From positions 682,001 through 746,000 of the forward strand of contig NZ_FOHB01000001.1 in the NCBI RefSeq assembly GCF_900111375.1: 64,000 bases of DNA, written 5' to 3'. Each line of letters starts with the position of its first letter. The first letter of the stretch is position 1. Positions 10,432 to 19,900 of this stretch are shown here, one piece after another. The translations under genes were made by a program, and so were the position numbers. Below the pieces are notes generated by a model. The model did no database searches. It had not been told where the DNA came from and was given only the letters and a program-made list of their open reading frames with translations. The stretch is from Pedococcus cremeus (lineage in GTDB: Bacteria > Actinomycetota > Actinomycetes > Actinomycetales > Dermatophilaceae).

Positions 10432-10472
10432 GCCGATGGCGGCACCCGACACTTCCGGGTGCCGCCATCGGC
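10432..10472 (-). terminator. rho-independent terminator of rplM-rpsI
   Basis: A perfect 17-bp stem (10432-10448 with 10456-10472) with a 7-nt loop. On the minus strand it is followed by G and TTTT, one of the few T-runs seen after a hairpin here. It lies about 60 bp after the rpsI stop and 100 bp before glmM, which should insulate glmM from the ribosomal-protein transcript. Confidence 0.88.
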
Positions 10473-10532
10473 AGGCGCGGATCGAGGACCAGCGCTTGTG
10501 GAGCCGAGCGGTGAGACCGGCGCCAGCCGGGA

Positions 10533-11036
10533 TCAGCGCTTGGAGTACTGCGGGGCCTTGCGGGCCTTCTTGAGACCAGCCTTCTTGCGCTCCGGGACGC
10601 GGGCGTCGCGGGTCAGGAAGCCGGCCTTCTTCAGCGTCGGACGGTTCAGCTCCTCGTCCACGCCGTTGAGCGAGCGCGCCACGCCGAGGCGGACCGCACC
10701 GGCCTGGCCGGAGGGGCCACCACCGTGCACGCGCACGAGCACGTCGTAGGCGCCGTCGAGCTCGAGCACCTTGAGGGGCTCGTTGACGAGCTGCTGGTGG
10801 ACCTTGTTCGGGAAGTAGTCCTCGAGCGTGCGCCCGTTGATCTTCCACTCGCCGGTGCCGGGGACGATGCGCACGCGGGCGATGGCCTGCTTGCGTCGAC
10901 CGGTGGCGGCGCCCGGGGCCGAGGCGCTCGGGCGGCGGGTCTGCTCGCCGGAGACGGGGCCCTCGGACTCGGAGGTGTACTCGGTCAGCTCGACGTCGTC
11001 GCCCTGGGCGTCGATGTTCTCAGTGGTGTCAGCCAC
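10533..11036 (-). CDS. rpsI: 30S ribosomal protein S9
   Basis: S9 binds the 3' major domain of 16S rRNA, and its C-terminal tail reaches the P-site tRNA. The 167-residue product has the conserved core ([17 protein letters not shown], then [21 protein letters not shown]) and the invariant basic end PQYSKR. The N-terminal 45 residues are an acidic, Ser/Thr-rich extension ([16 protein letters not shown]) not found in the roughly 130-residue bacterial norm but common in actinobacteria. It is 42 bp downstream of rplM in one operon. Confidence 0.97.
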   Translation of the reverse strand: MADTTENIDAQGDDVELTEYTSESEGPVSGEQTRRPSASAPGAATGRRKQAIARVRIVPGTGEWKINGRTLEDYFPNKVHQQLVNEPLKVLELDGAYDVLVRVHGGGPSGQAGAVRLGVARSLNGVDEELNRPTLKKAGFLTRDARVPERKKAGLKKARKAPQYSKR

Positions 11037-11078
11037 GAAATATCCTCAATTCGCTTTCTGCACAGGTCCTTGGCGGAC

Positions 11079-11522
11079 TTACTGCGCGACCTGTGAGATC
11101 TCGAAGGGCTGCGGCTTCTGCGCAGCGTGCGGGTGCTCGGGGCCGGCGTAGACCTTCAGGTGGGTCAGCTGCTCGCGCCCGAGGGTGGTGTGCGGCAGCA
11201 TGCCGCGCACGGCCTTCTCCACGGCCTTGGCCGGGCTCTTGGCCAGCAGCTCGGTGTAGGAGGTGCTCTTCAGGCCGCCCGGGAAGCCCGAGTGGCGGTA
11301 GGCCTTCTTCTGCTCGAGCTTGGCGCCGGTGAGGGCGACCTTCTCGGCGTTGATGACGATGACGAAGTCACCACCGTCGACGTGGGGCGCGAAGGTCGTC
11401 TTGTGCTTGCCGCGCAGGAGAACGGCGACCTGGCTCGCGAGGCGGCCCAGCACGACGTCCGTCGCGTCGATCACGTGCCAGGTGCGAGTGACCTCGGCCG
11501 GCTTCGGTGTGTAGGTGCGCAA
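11079..11522 (-). CDS. rplM: 50S ribosomal protein L13
   Basis: L13 is an early-assembly protein of the large subunit. The 147-residue product has [19 protein letters not shown], the [12 protein letters not shown] strand and [20 protein letters not shown] near the end. The start is TTG at 11522, with AAGGT about 9 nt upstream; no ATG or GTG fits the conserved MRTYTPK beginning. It is the first gene of the rplM-rpsI operon, with a well-formed promoter about 100 bp upstream. Confidence 0.97.
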   Translation of the reverse strand: MRTYTPKPAEVTRTWHVIDATDVVLGRLASQVAVLLRGKHKTTFAPHVDGGDFVIVINAEKVALTGAKLEQKKAYRHSGFPGGLKSTSYTELLAKSPAKAVEKAVRGMLPHTTLGREQLTHLKVYAGPEHPHAAQKPQPFEISQVAQ

Positions 11523-11622
11523 AGTGTCTTACCTTACGTTCGGTTCTTCACTGGGTGCGTATGCCGCGTGCTCCCGAGGGCGCTGATGTCGCCCTGGAGG
11601 GCGCGCGACACAACAGTGCTCA

Positions 11623-11651
11623 AGTTTACGGGTGGCGGACCACTCGCCCAA
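11623..11651 (-). promoter_or_regulatory. promoter of rplM-rpsI
   Basis: On the minus strand TTGGGC (11646-11651), a 17-bp spacer and TAAACT (11623-11628). The -35 lies inside CGATTTGGGC, an element also found at the rpsL and rpsJ promoters at the same distance from the -10. The predicted start near 11616 gives a leader of about 95 nt that contains one GTATGCCG site (11559-11566). Confidence 0.7.
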
Positions 11652-11710
11652 ATCGCACCACGTCGGCCAGGAAACCCCCGCTGACCTGCGGCGATGCACA
11701 AGCACAATGT

Positions 11711-11757
11711 TTGTGCACAAATCTTGTGCAAAGAGAGTGTGCACAGGTATTGTGCAC
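11711..11757 (+). promoter_or_regulatory. array of TTGTGCAC-type operators over a leaderless promoter
   Basis: Four related sites precede the regulator gene: the perfect palindrome TTGTGCACAA (11711-11720), CTTGTGCAAAG (from 11723), GTGTGCACAG (from 11737) and TTGTGCAC (11750-11757). A promoter is embedded in them: TTGTGC (11724-11729), an 18-bp spacer and TATTGT (11748-11753), ending 6 nt before the ATG. Binding at the sites would block this promoter, so autorepression by the encoded regulator is the natural reading. Confidence 0.7.
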
Positions 11758-11759
11758 GT

Positions 11760-12398
11760 ATGAGCACCACCGACGACGCCGGCTTCACCGGCATCCGGCT
11801 CGACGCGGCGGCCCTGCGGGTCCTGGCCCATCCCCTGCGTTCGCGCCTGCTGAGCACCCTCCGCCGGGGAGGCCCCGCCACCGCGACCGCCCTGGCAGCC
11901 ACGCTGGGCACCAACTCGGGCGCGACCTCGTACCACCTGCGCAAGCTGGAGTCGGTCGGCCTCGTCGCCGACACCGGCGAGGGCGAGGGCAAGCGCCGCC
12001 TGTGGCGGGCGGCCACCGACTTCCACTCCTTCGACCCGAGCGACTTCGCCGGTGACGAGGACTCCGAGACCGCGCTCAACTGGCTGGTCCGTGACTACAT
12101 CCGCCACCTCGCCGAGCAGTTCGAGCGGTGGCTCGACGTCGAGCAGGCCTGGCCGATGGCCTGGCGCGACGCCGCCGGCATGAGCGACTCCTTCGTCATC
12201 GCCACCCCCGAACAGCTCCAACAGCTCAAGGCCGAGGTCGACGAGGTCCTCGCCCGCTACCGCCGGGTGGGGCAGGGCAACCCGGAGGCCCGCCGTGTCG
12301 CCGTCTACTCGGTCGCCTACCCCATCGACCTCGACCGTGCCCCCCGGGCGGACAGCGCACCCCGGGGCAGGGCCTCCAGGACGAAGGAGCAGCCATGA
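11760..12398 (+). CDS. ArsR-like winged-helix transcriptional regulator
   Basis: A 212-residue regulator with an N-terminal winged helix-turn-helix of the ArsR/HTH_20 type (about 15-85: LRVLAHPLRSRLLSTL, then SGATSYHLRKLESVGLV). The C-terminal half is helical with no metal-binding cysteines, so it is probably not a classical metal sensor; similar two-domain proteins accompany MFS exporters. ATG 11760 fits the promoter spacing; an upstream in-frame ATG at 11694 would place the operators inside the gene. It overlaps the MFS gene by ATGA. Confidence 0.82.
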   Translation: MSTTDDAGFTGIRLDAAALRVLAHPLRSRLLSTLRRGGPATATALAATLGTNSGATSYHLRKLESVGLVADTGEGEGKRRLWRAATDFHSFDPSDFAGDEDSETALNWLVRDYIRHLAEQFERWLDVEQAWPMAWRDAAGMSDSFVIATPEQLQQLKAEVDEVLARYRRVGQGNPEARRVAVYSVAYPIDLDRAPRADSAPRGRASRTKEQP

Positions 12399-13690
12399 GC
12401 CACACCCCTGCGCCGCTCTCGGCGGCCGCCGCCCGACGGGTCTTCCTGCTGCTCACCGTGACCCGCTGGTTCCCGGTGGGCCTGGTGATCGGCATCCTCA
12501 CCCTGATCGCCCTCCAGCGCGGCATGAGCGTGGCCCAGCTGGGCGTCATCTTCTCGGCGCAGGGTTTCGTCGTCCTCGCCCTGGAGCTGCCGACCGGCGG
12601 GTTCGCCGACGCGCTCGGCCGGCGGCCGGTGCTGGTCGCCTCGGCCGTGGTGAACCTGGCGTCGTGGGGGCTCTTCCTGGCGGCGCACACGTTCTGGGTG
12701 TTCTTCGCGGCGCTCGCGCTGCAGGGCGTCTTCCGCGCCCTCGACTCCGGTCCCCTGGAGGCGTGGTACGTCGACACCGCCCACGCCGACGACCCGACCG
12801 TGCCGGTGGAGAAGGCCCTCGCTGCGGCCGGCACCGCCCTCGGCGTGGCCATCGCCGCCGGTGCGCTGGTCTCCGGTGGGCTCATCGCCTGGCACCCGGT
12901 CAGCGCCGTCACGGCCATCGAGCTGCCGGCCTATGTCGCTCTCGCCCTGGGCGTCGTCCACCTGGTCGCCATCGCCGTCCTCATGAAGGAGCCGCGCACC
13001 CACGTCGACGCCACCGGGTTCCGCCGCGCCATGCGCTCGGCGAAGGAGGCCCCCCGCACCGTGGCGGACGGCATACGGCTCCTCGGCTCCTCACGGGTGC
13101 TGCTCACGCTGGTGCTCGTGGAGGTGTTCTGGAGCGTCGGGATGATCGCCTTCGAGACCTTCCACCCCATCCGGCTCGCCGAGCTCGTGGGTGGCGAGGA
13201 CCGTGCGGGCGCGATCCTCGGCCCGGTCTCCGCGGCGGCGTGGGGCCTGTTCGCCGCCGGCTCGGCCGCGGCCGGGCTGTCGACCCGGCGCATCGGCGTG
13301 GCGTGGACGGCGGTGGCCGCCCGGGTGCTGCAGGGCGTGTTCATCGTGGTCATGGGACTCATGGGCGGTCCGGTCGGCCTCGTGACGGCGTTCCTCATCA
13401 CCTACACGCTGCACGGGTTCGCCGGCCCGGCGCACGCCACGCTGCTCCACCGCCAGGCCACGCCCACCAACCGGGCGACGGTGCTCTCGATGAACTCGAT
13501 GGTCGCCGGCGGCACCTTCAGCCTGGCCCTGCTGGTCCTCGGCCCGTTGGCGGAGCAGACGTCGACGGCGCTGGCCATCATCGTCGCCGGCGCGTTCAGC
13601 ATCCTCGGCGCGGCCCTCTACCTCCCGGCCGTCCGCCAGGAGCGTGCCCTCCCCGAGGCCGCGGTCGAGGCGCAGCCGGTCGTCGCCTGA
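12395..13690 (+). CDS. MFS transporter (probable drug exporter)
   Basis: A 431-residue integral membrane protein with the twelve-helix pattern of the major facilitator superfamily. The loop 2-3 region carries the MFS motif (GGFADALGRRPVLV) and there is a central cytoplasmic loop with MKEPRTHVDATGFRRAM. The start overlaps the regulator stop by 4 nt, so the two genes form a regulator-exporter operon, which suggests efflux of the compound sensed by the regulator. The substrate cannot be inferred. Confidence 0.85.
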   Translation: MSHTPAPLSAAAARRVFLLLTVTRWFPVGLVIGILTLIALQRGMSVAQLGVIFSAQGFVVLALELPTGGFADALGRRPVLVASAVVNLASWGLFLAAHTFWVFFAALALQGVFRALDSGPLEAWYVDTAHADDPTVPVEKALAAAGTALGVAIAAGALVSGGLIAWHPVSAVTAIELPAYVALALGVVHLVAIAVLMKEPRTHVDATGFRRAMRSAKEAPRTVADGIRLLGSSRVLLTLVLVEVFWSVGMIAFETFHPIRLAELVGGEDRAGAILGPVSAAAWGLFAAGSAAAGLSTRRIGVAWTAVAARVLQGVFIVVMGLMGGPVGLVTAFLITYTLHGFAGPAHATLLHRQATPTNRATVLSMNSMVAGGTFSLALLVLGPLAEQTSTALAIIVAGAFSILGAALYLPAVRQERALPEAAVEAQPVVA

Positions 13691-13775
13691 CGACTCCCCT
13701 CAAGCCCTCCCGGTTCCGGCGGCGGACCGTCCTCCCTACCGCCGGACCCGGGAGCCCCACCTGCGAGCGACGTCG

Positions 13776-13827
13776 GACAGCCACGCCTGACAGCCACGCC
13801 TGACAGCCACGCCTGAGAGCCACGCGC
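13776..13827. repeat. 13-bp tandem repeat, nearly four copies
   Basis: GACAGCCACGCCT is repeated exactly at 13776, 13789 and 13802 and imperfectly (GAGAGCCACGC) at 13815. Three unit junctions create TGA at 13788, 13801 and 13814, in three different frames. It lies between the MFS exporter and the cupin gene, just before the cupin's promoter. Confidence 0.8.
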
Positions 13828-13849
13828 CGGCCACGGCAGACTGGGGCCC

Positions 13850-14338
13850 ATGAGCTACCCGCCCCCGATCTACCGCAGCGACACGGGCGAGGCCAGTGCC
13901 TGGCTGCGGCCCGCCGACGCCGCGCCCGAGCTGCAGGGCGTCAACACGCAGGTGCACTACCTCGCCACCGGCGCCACGACGGGCGGCCTCTTCGGGCTGT
14001 ACCGCTACGAGATGAGCGCGGCGCGCAGCGGCCCGGACCCGCACTTCCACAAGACCATGGCCGAGTCGTTCTTCGTCCTGCGGGGCACGCTGCGCCTCCA
14101 CGACGGCACCGGCTGGCGCGACCTGCGGGAGGGCGAGTTCGCGCACGTGCCGCCCGGCGGCATCCACGGCTTCCGCAACGAGTCGGGCGAGCCGGTCTCG
14201 ATGCTGCTGCACTTCGCACCGGGAGCACCGCGGGAGTCCTACTTCGAGGCGGTCGCCGAGGTGGCCAGGGGCGAGCGCACCCTCAGCCCCGAGGAGTGGA
14301 CCGAGCTGTACAGCCGCCACGACCAGTACATGGTGTGA
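13850..14338 (+). CDS. cupin-domain protein
   Basis: A 162-residue protein with one cupin barrel. The metal-binding motif 1 is visible as PDPHFHKTMAESFFVLRG (two His, a Glu further on) and motif 2 as HVPPGGIHGFRNES. Proteins of this kind are small dioxygenases, isomerases or sugar-binding proteins; the activity cannot be assigned. ATG 13850 is preceded at 7 nt by CAGACT (13837-13842), so it may be translated from a leaderless mRNA. Its stop overlaps the next gene as GTGA. Confidence 0.82.
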   Translation: MSYPPPIYRSDTGEASAWLRPADAAPELQGVNTQVHYLATGATTGGLFGLYRYEMSAARSGPDPHFHKTMAESFFVLRGTLRLHDGTGWRDLREGEFAHVPPGGIHGFRNESGEPVSMLLHFAPGAPRESYFEAVAEVARGERTLSPEEWTELYSRHDQYMV

Positions 14339-15015
14339 CCGGCGTGCGCACCTTCCTCCTCGGCCTCGTCACCGGGGTGCTCGCCGTCGTGGTCGGCCTG
14401 GCCGCGGTCGTGCTCGTCGCCGCTGACCCCGGCCGCCCCGGGGCGGCCGGGGTCCCGCCGCAGCCGGGCGCCACGTCGCGCCCGCTGCCCTCGCCGCCGA
14501 CGGACCTGCGGCGCGGCGAGACCTGGCTGCAGGCAGTCGTCCTCGACTCCTCCGCGGTGCTGACCTCCGACGGCGGCTTCCGTGACGTGCACGCCACCGG
14601 CCAGGACGTGCGCATGACCAGCAGCGGCCTGCGCGCCGGCACCCTCCGCCTCGTGGCGACCCTCCCGTTCGACGCCGCGGCTCGCCAGGTCGGCCGCGGG
14701 GTCCAGCTGTATGCCGCGGGCGGCGGGAAGGCTGGCGTGCGCCGGACCACGACCCTGCTCGGTCGCCAGGTGCAGGTGCGTGCGACCGGCACCGTCCGGG
14801 CGGTCGGCGGCCAGCTCGTCATCGAACCCGAGACGGTCGACCTTGGCGGACCCGAGGTGCTCGACGCGGCCCTGTCCGCGACCGTCCGCCGCCTGGTGAC
14901 GATCCGTCACACCGTCCAGGGGCTCCCGGCGGGCATGCGGCTCACCCACGTCGAGGTGACCGACGGCGGGTTCCGGGCCACGCTGGACGGCACCGGAGTC
15001 GTGCTCACGGGCTGA
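14335..15015 (+). CDS. DUF2993/LmeA-like lipid-binding protein
   Basis: A 226-residue protein with an N-terminal membrane helix or signal (FLLGLVTGVLAVVVGLAAVV), then a proline-rich linker and a DUF2993-like domain. In mycobacteria the family member LmeA is a periplasmic phospholipid-binding protein involved in lipomannan maturation. Typical features are the repeated strands around SSAVLTSDGGFRDVHATG and the C-terminal GMRLTHVEVTDGGFRATLDG. GTG 14335 is chosen for the GTGA overlap with the cupin. Its last 11 bp overlap the end of the convergent MFS gene. Confidence 0.7.
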   Translation: MTGVRTFLLGLVTGVLAVVVGLAAVVLVAADPGRPGAAGVPPQPGATSRPLPSPPTDLRRGETWLQAVVLDSSAVLTSDGGFRDVHATGQDVRMTSSGLRAGTLRLVATLPFDAAARQVGRGVQLYAAGGGKAGVRRTTTLLGRQVQVRATGTVRAVGGQLVIEPETVDLGGPEVLDAALSATVRRLVTIRHTVQGLPAGMRLTHVEVTDGGFRATLDGTGVVLTG

Positions 15016-16240
15016 TCGCCACACCGACGGGAGCCGGGGCCGGCTCCGCCCCGGCCCGAACGAGGTCGCGCGACCCGCGCACCAGCATCGGCGCGAACGA
15101 CGCGAGCGCCATCACCACTGCTGCGGTCAGGATCACCCGGCCCGCGCCGACCGCGTGGGCCAGCGGGCCGGCGAGCGCGTTGCCCGCGGGGATCGCGACG
15201 AACGACGTGAGGATGTCCCACGACGCCACGCGCGCGAGCACCCTGTGCGGCACGCCGTCCTGCAGCGCGGTGTCCCAGCAGACCGAGAAGTACATCAGCC
15301 CGCCGAACCCGACCGCGCCGGCCACCACCACGGCCGGCAGCGTGCCCGGCCAGGCGAACGCCGCGGCATACACCGCCATCAGGGCGACGCAGGGCCAGCC
15401 GACGAGCAGCGGCCGCGAGGGCGGCAGGCGCAGCGCCACCACGCCGCCGAGCAGCCCACCGGCACCCGAGGCGGCCGAGATCCAGCCGAGCGAGGTGGGT
15501 CCACCAAGGTCGCGGACGGCGATGACGTCGACGAGGACCACGACGGCACCGAAGGCTGCGTGGTATGCCGTGGCGGCGAGCAGCCCGGCCAGCAGCCAGC
15601 TGCGGCTGGTCACCTCGCGCCACCCCTCGCGCAGCTCGGCGAGCATCCCCGTGCGGTCGGCACGGAGCGCGTCGACGCGGATCGCGGCGACGGTCGCGGC
15701 GGAGACGAGGAACGACACGGCGTTGAGGACGAACGCCCACGGCGCCCCGGCCCACGCGACGAAGACCCCTGCGCTCGCGGGCCCTGCGATGAAGGCACCG
15801 TTCTGGAGGATGTTGAGGGTGGCATTCGCGGCATGGCGGCGCGAGGCGGGCACCAACAGCGGCCGCAGCGAGGTGAACGCGGGTCCGAAGAACGCCGCCG
15901 CTCCCCCAGTGGCCGCAGCGAGTGCGCAGAGCGCGAGCGGACGGTCCTGCCCGGTGGCGAAGTAGGCCGCGGTCCCGAGGGTGCTCGCGGCCCGGACGAG
16001 GTCGCTGACGACCATGATCCGTGCGGGCGCGACCCGGTCGGCCCACACACCACCCACGAGGGTGCAGGCGAGCCGGGCAGCCATGGTCACCGCCAGGACG
16101 AGGCCGAGCTCGGTGGCACTGCCTCCCCCGGCCACCACGGCGACGGCCAGGGCGATCGGCCCGAACGCGTCGCCGAACCACGAGAGGCCCTGACCGGTGG
16201 CGAGGAGCCGGAAACCGGCGGGTGCAGGGGTGCTGGTCAT
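15005..16240 (-). CDS. MFS transporter divergent from a MarR regulator
   Basis: A 411-residue MFS protein beginning FRLLATGQGLSWFGDAFGP, typical of the enterobactin-exporter/MFS_3-like group, with a loop 2-3 motif GGVWADRVAPARIMVVSD and about twelve hydrophobic segments. It shares its control region with a divergent MarR-type gene, suggesting drug or metabolite efflux under MarR repression. ATG 16240 lies 8 nt below TACTAT (16249-16254), so the mRNA leader would be only a few bases. Two GTATGCCG-type sites lie inside the gene. Confidence 0.83.
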   Translation of the reverse strand: MTSTPAPAGFRLLATGQGLSWFGDAFGPIALAVAVVAGGGSATELGLVLAVTMAARLACTLVGGVWADRVAPARIMVVSDLVRAASTLGTAAYFATGQDRPLALCALAAATGGAAAFFGPAFTSLRPLLVPASRRHAANATLNILQNGAFIAGPASAGVFVAWAGAPWAFVLNAVSFLVSAATVAAIRVDALRADRTGMLAELREGWREVTSRSWLLAGLLAATAYHAAFGAVVVLVDVIAVRDLGGPTSLGWISAASGAGGLLGGVVALRLPPSRPLLVGWPCVALMAVYAAAFAWPGTLPAVVVAGAVGFGGLMYFSVCWDTALQDGVPHRVLARVASWDILTSFVAIPAGNALAGPLAHAVGAGRVILTAAVVMALASFAPMLVRGSRDLVRAGAEPAPAPVGVAISP

Positions 16241-16252
16241 GGTGGACCATAG

Positions 16253-16270
16253 TAGTTAACCGTCTAACTA
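16253..16270. promoter_or_regulatory. MarR-type operator in divergent promoter region
   Basis: TAGTTA (16253-16258) and TAACTA (16265-16270) form a perfect inverted repeat with a 6-bp spacer in an unusually AT-rich patch between the divergent MFS and marR-type genes. It overlaps the predicted -10 of the MFS gene. MarR proteins bind AT-rich palindromes of about this size, so control of both genes is likely, though unproven. Confidence 0.65.
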
Positions 16271-16318
16271 TTAGCCAGTTGATTTTCAGACGGTGTGCAC
16301 ACCTGCGAGGATGGCGGC

Positions 16319-16816
16319 ATGGCACAGCAGCGGGACTGGGTCGACCAGCACGTCGACCGGTGGCGACGGACCTTCGACGGCTTCGACCCCGAGGTGGAGG
16401 GAGCGATCGTCCGCATGGGGGCGATCAACCGGCACATCAAGCGCGCCAACACGGCAGCGTTCGGGGAGATGGGCCTCGCGCCCTCCGAGTACGACACCCT
16501 GCACACGCTCCTCATCCAGCCTGAACCGGCCGAGACCACCCCGGCACAGCTCGCCGAGGCGTCCCACGTCACGCGGGCGGCGATGACCTCACGGCTGGAC
16601 CGCCTGCTCGAGCTGGGCTACGTCACCCGGGAGAGCGACCCCCTCGACCGGCGCCGGATCCTGGTCCGACCCACGCCGGCCGGCCGCGCGGTCTGGAAGA
16701 AGGCGCTCGAGCTCGCCCTGGTCCAGGAGAAGGCGACCCTCGGGGTCCTCAGCGACCGCGAGCAGGTCCAGCTCAACACCCTGCTGCGCAAGGTCGTCCT
16801 CGGCATCCAGCCCTGA
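16319..16816 (+). CDS. MarR-family transcriptional regulator
   Basis: A 165-residue MarR regulator. The DNA-binding part has SEYDTLHTLLIQPEPAETTP, then QLAEASHVTRAAMTSRLDRLLELGYVTR and the wing SDPLDRRRILVRPTPAG, which is the classic MarR wing; flanking helices form the dimer. ATG 16319 has GAGG 8 nt upstream; an earlier in-frame ATG at 16295 has no site. It is divergent from the MFS transporter, and a strong bidirectional terminator follows its stop codon. Confidence 0.9.
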   Translation: MAQQRDWVDQHVDRWRRTFDGFDPEVEGAIVRMGAINRHIKRANTAAFGEMGLAPSEYDTLHTLLIQPEPAETTPAQLAEASHVTRAAMTSRLDRLLELGYVTRESDPLDRRRILVRPTPAGRAVWKKALELALVQEKATLGVLSDREQVQLNTLLRKVVLGIQP

Positions 16817-16829
16817 CCCCTCTCACGGG

Positions 16830-16878
16830 GCTGGGCCCCGTCACCGCACGCCTCGACGTGTCGGTGACGGGGCCCAGC
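16830..16878. terminator. bidirectional terminator between the marR-type gene and amylopullulanase
   Basis: A perfect 17-bp stem (16830-16846 with 16862-16878) and a 15-nt loop fill the 84-bp gap between two convergent genes. The stem is very GC-rich (GCTGGGCCCCGTCACCG). There is no long T-run on either side, but position and stability make a terminator for both strands likely. Confidence 0.8.
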
Positions 16879-16900
16879 TCGGCGTGGGTGCCCTGGTGGC

Positions 16901-19900
16901 TCAGTGCTGGACGAACACCGCCACGGTGCGTGCCGGCACGGTGGCCGATCCGCTGGCAGCGTCCCACCCGGAGGTCTTGACCACCGGGTCGGAGCCGTTC
17001 GCCTGCACCGGCGAGAGCGACAGGGCAGCTCCCGCGAGGCCCGGCACCTTCTGGTTCACCGGCTCGGCGGAGGCGTTGAACACCACCACGAGGCCCTTGA
17101 GCGCCGGGTCCGCGTCGGTGCCCTTGGTGTCGTCGACGCGCATGGCGATGACGCCCTGGTGCGCGTCGGCGGTGCCGCTCGCCGGGAACGAGACCTTGGC
17201 GTTGATCGCATCCGCCGTCCCGAGGCGGAACAGCGGCGAGGAGAACCGCAGCCGCAGGAGGTCCTGCGCCTGGGCGCTCGCGCTCTGCACGTCGGAGGCG
17301 CCCGGCTTCAGCGCAGGGTTCCCGAGCAGCGGCTTCATGTAGGACCACTTGCCGCCGTTGTCGCCCTTGAGCGGCAGCCCGTGCCCGAAGCCGTTGTCCT
17401 TGCCGGTCCAGTCGAGGGTGTTGAACCAGTCGCCACTGTCGTAGCTGTTGCGGTCCAGCGACTTCGAGCGCAGCAGGTCTGCGCCCGCGTGCCAGAACGA
17501 CGGGGTCTGCGACAGCGCCGTGGTGGCCAGCGAGACGGTGTTCATCCGCACCCGGTCGGCCATGGTGGTGGCCTGGGGCAGCTTGTAGGTCAGGCTGTCG
17601 AACAGCGTCTCGTTGTCGTGGGCGTCGACATAGCTGATGACCTCGTCGGGCTGGTCGGCGTAGCCGGCCGGGGCGTCGCCGTACTTCAGCTGGTCGCCCC
17701 GCTGGACGTCGCCGGACTCGTTGCTGCGGAAGGCGAACGAGCGCAGGTTGCCGGCCAGTCCGAGCTCCACCAGGTCGGTGTCGTGCTTCAGCGAGGCCGC
17801 GGCCCCGTCGTTGATCGGCGCACCGTTGGGGGCGGTCGCCTCACCGCTGCCGAAGCCCTGCTTGCGCGGGTCGTCGTCGAAGGGTCCGCCGCCGCGGACG
17901 GCGTCGCGCAGCCGGTCGGAGAACGACCCGATGCCGGTGCCGCCGAGCTGGCCCTGGGTCGCCTGCGTGAAGCGGGCGTTGTTCGCCACCTCACCGAAGT
18001 TCCAGCCCTCGCCGTAGAGGTAGATGGACTTCCCGTCGACGCCGTCCTTCGTCAGGGTGAGCGCGTCGAGCGCGTGCCGGACCGCCAGCATGTTGTCGCG
18101 CGAGTGGTGGCCCATGAGGTCGAACCGGAAGCCGTCGACCTTGTAGTCGCGCGCCCACAGCACCACGGCGTCGACCATCAGCTTCTGCGCCATGGCGTGC
18201 TCCGTGGCGACGTTCTGGCAGCAGGTGCTGGTCTCGACGGCGCCGGTGGCGTTCAGGCGGTGGTAGTAGCCGGGCACGATCTTGTCGAGCACCGACTTCG
18301 CGTCCTGGCCCGAGGCGGCGGTGTGGTTGAACACCTGGTCGAGCACCACGCGCAGGCCGTCACGGTGCAGACCGCCGACCATGGTGCGGAACTCGGCGAC
18401 CCGCCTGCCGCCGTCGGCCTCGGCGGGGGTCGAGGTGTAGGAGCCCTCCGGCGCCATGAAGTGCCACGGGTCGTAGCCCCAGTTGAAGGCGTCCTTCTCG
18501 CGCACCTTGTCGACGCACGCCTGCTGCTCCTCGCTGTCGGCCGGGTACGAGGCCAGGTCGCAGTCGGGCTTGGCCTGCTTGGCCGGGTCCTCCTCGATCG
18601 AGGCGATGTCGAAGGTCGGCAGCAGGTGCACGGTGTTCAGACCGGCGTCGGCGAGCGCCTTGAGGTGCTTGGTGCCGTCACCGTTCTCCGCGAACGCCAG
18701 GTAGGAGCCCCGGTTCTCGGCGCTGACCGTCTTGTCGCCCACCGAGAAGTCGCGCACGTGCAGCTCGTAGATGGTCGAGTCGACGTCCTGCGCGAGCTTC
18801 GGCGACGCCGCCGTGCGCCACAGCTGTGGCTGGAACGTCTTGTCCCGCAGGTCGACCGCGACCGACCGGGTCGAGTTCAGCGTCAGCGCCGTCGAGTACG
18901 GGTCGGTGACGAGGTTGGTCTCGACCTGGCCGGTGGTGGGCGCGAACACCGTCACCTCGTAGAGGTAGCGGGCGTTGCGCTCGCCCGCCGCCGCCGACCA
19001 GGAGCCGTCGCCGGCGCGCTCCATCGGCATGCGCTTCGCCTGCGACACCGGGGCGTCCGCCGCCGAGCCGGCCGGCCAGGTCAGGACGGCGACCTTCGCC
19101 GCCGTCGGCGCCCACACCCGGTATGCCGGCTGGCCACCGTCGAACGTGGCGCCGTAGGTGCGGGTGGCGGCCTTGGCGGCATACAGGCTGTCGAGGACGT
19201 AGGCGGTCTGGACGCCGGTGGCGTCGAGCAGCGCACCGTTGTTGTCGTACATCGCGACCGCGACCTGGCCGCGCAGGATGTCGCCCGCCTTGCGAGCGGT
19301 CTTGTCAGACAGCCGGAGGGCGAGGTAGCCCTTCAGCTCGGGATGGGCCGAGGTGACCGAGCCGGGCAGGCCGGCGGCGTCGTAGGCCAGGTCGGCGACC
19401 GAGCCGCCGGTGACCGCCTCGGCGTCGACGGCCAGGCCACCGTCGGGCGACCAGTGCAGGCGCCAGTGCAGCAGCGCCGGGTTGGCCCCTGCGGGCACGC
19501 CGTTCGCCGGCCAGGCCAGCAGGCCCGGCTCGACCCAGAACGCCTTGGCCTTCTTCAGGTCCGGCGCGGCGCCGGGCTTGGAGACCTTGGCCGTCACCTG
19601 GTGGGTGGCGAGGACATACGAGAGCGTCACGACGACGCCGTCGGACGGCACGGACAGCGAGATGTTGGAGCCGCCGGCCGCGCCGCCGTCACCGTAGTTC
19701 TCGTTCCAGTTCAGGCCGTGCGCGATCTTGAACTCGTAGGAGCCGGCAGGGATCTGGTTGGTCGACCAGGTGTAGGTGCCGTCACCGTCGGGGTCCTGCA
19801 TCCACGGGCGCATGCAGGAGGGGTCCCAGTCGCCGGGGCAGCCGAGCTCGCTCTGGAAGGAGCCGGGCGCGGTGATGATCGGGCCCTGCGCGTCGGAGGT

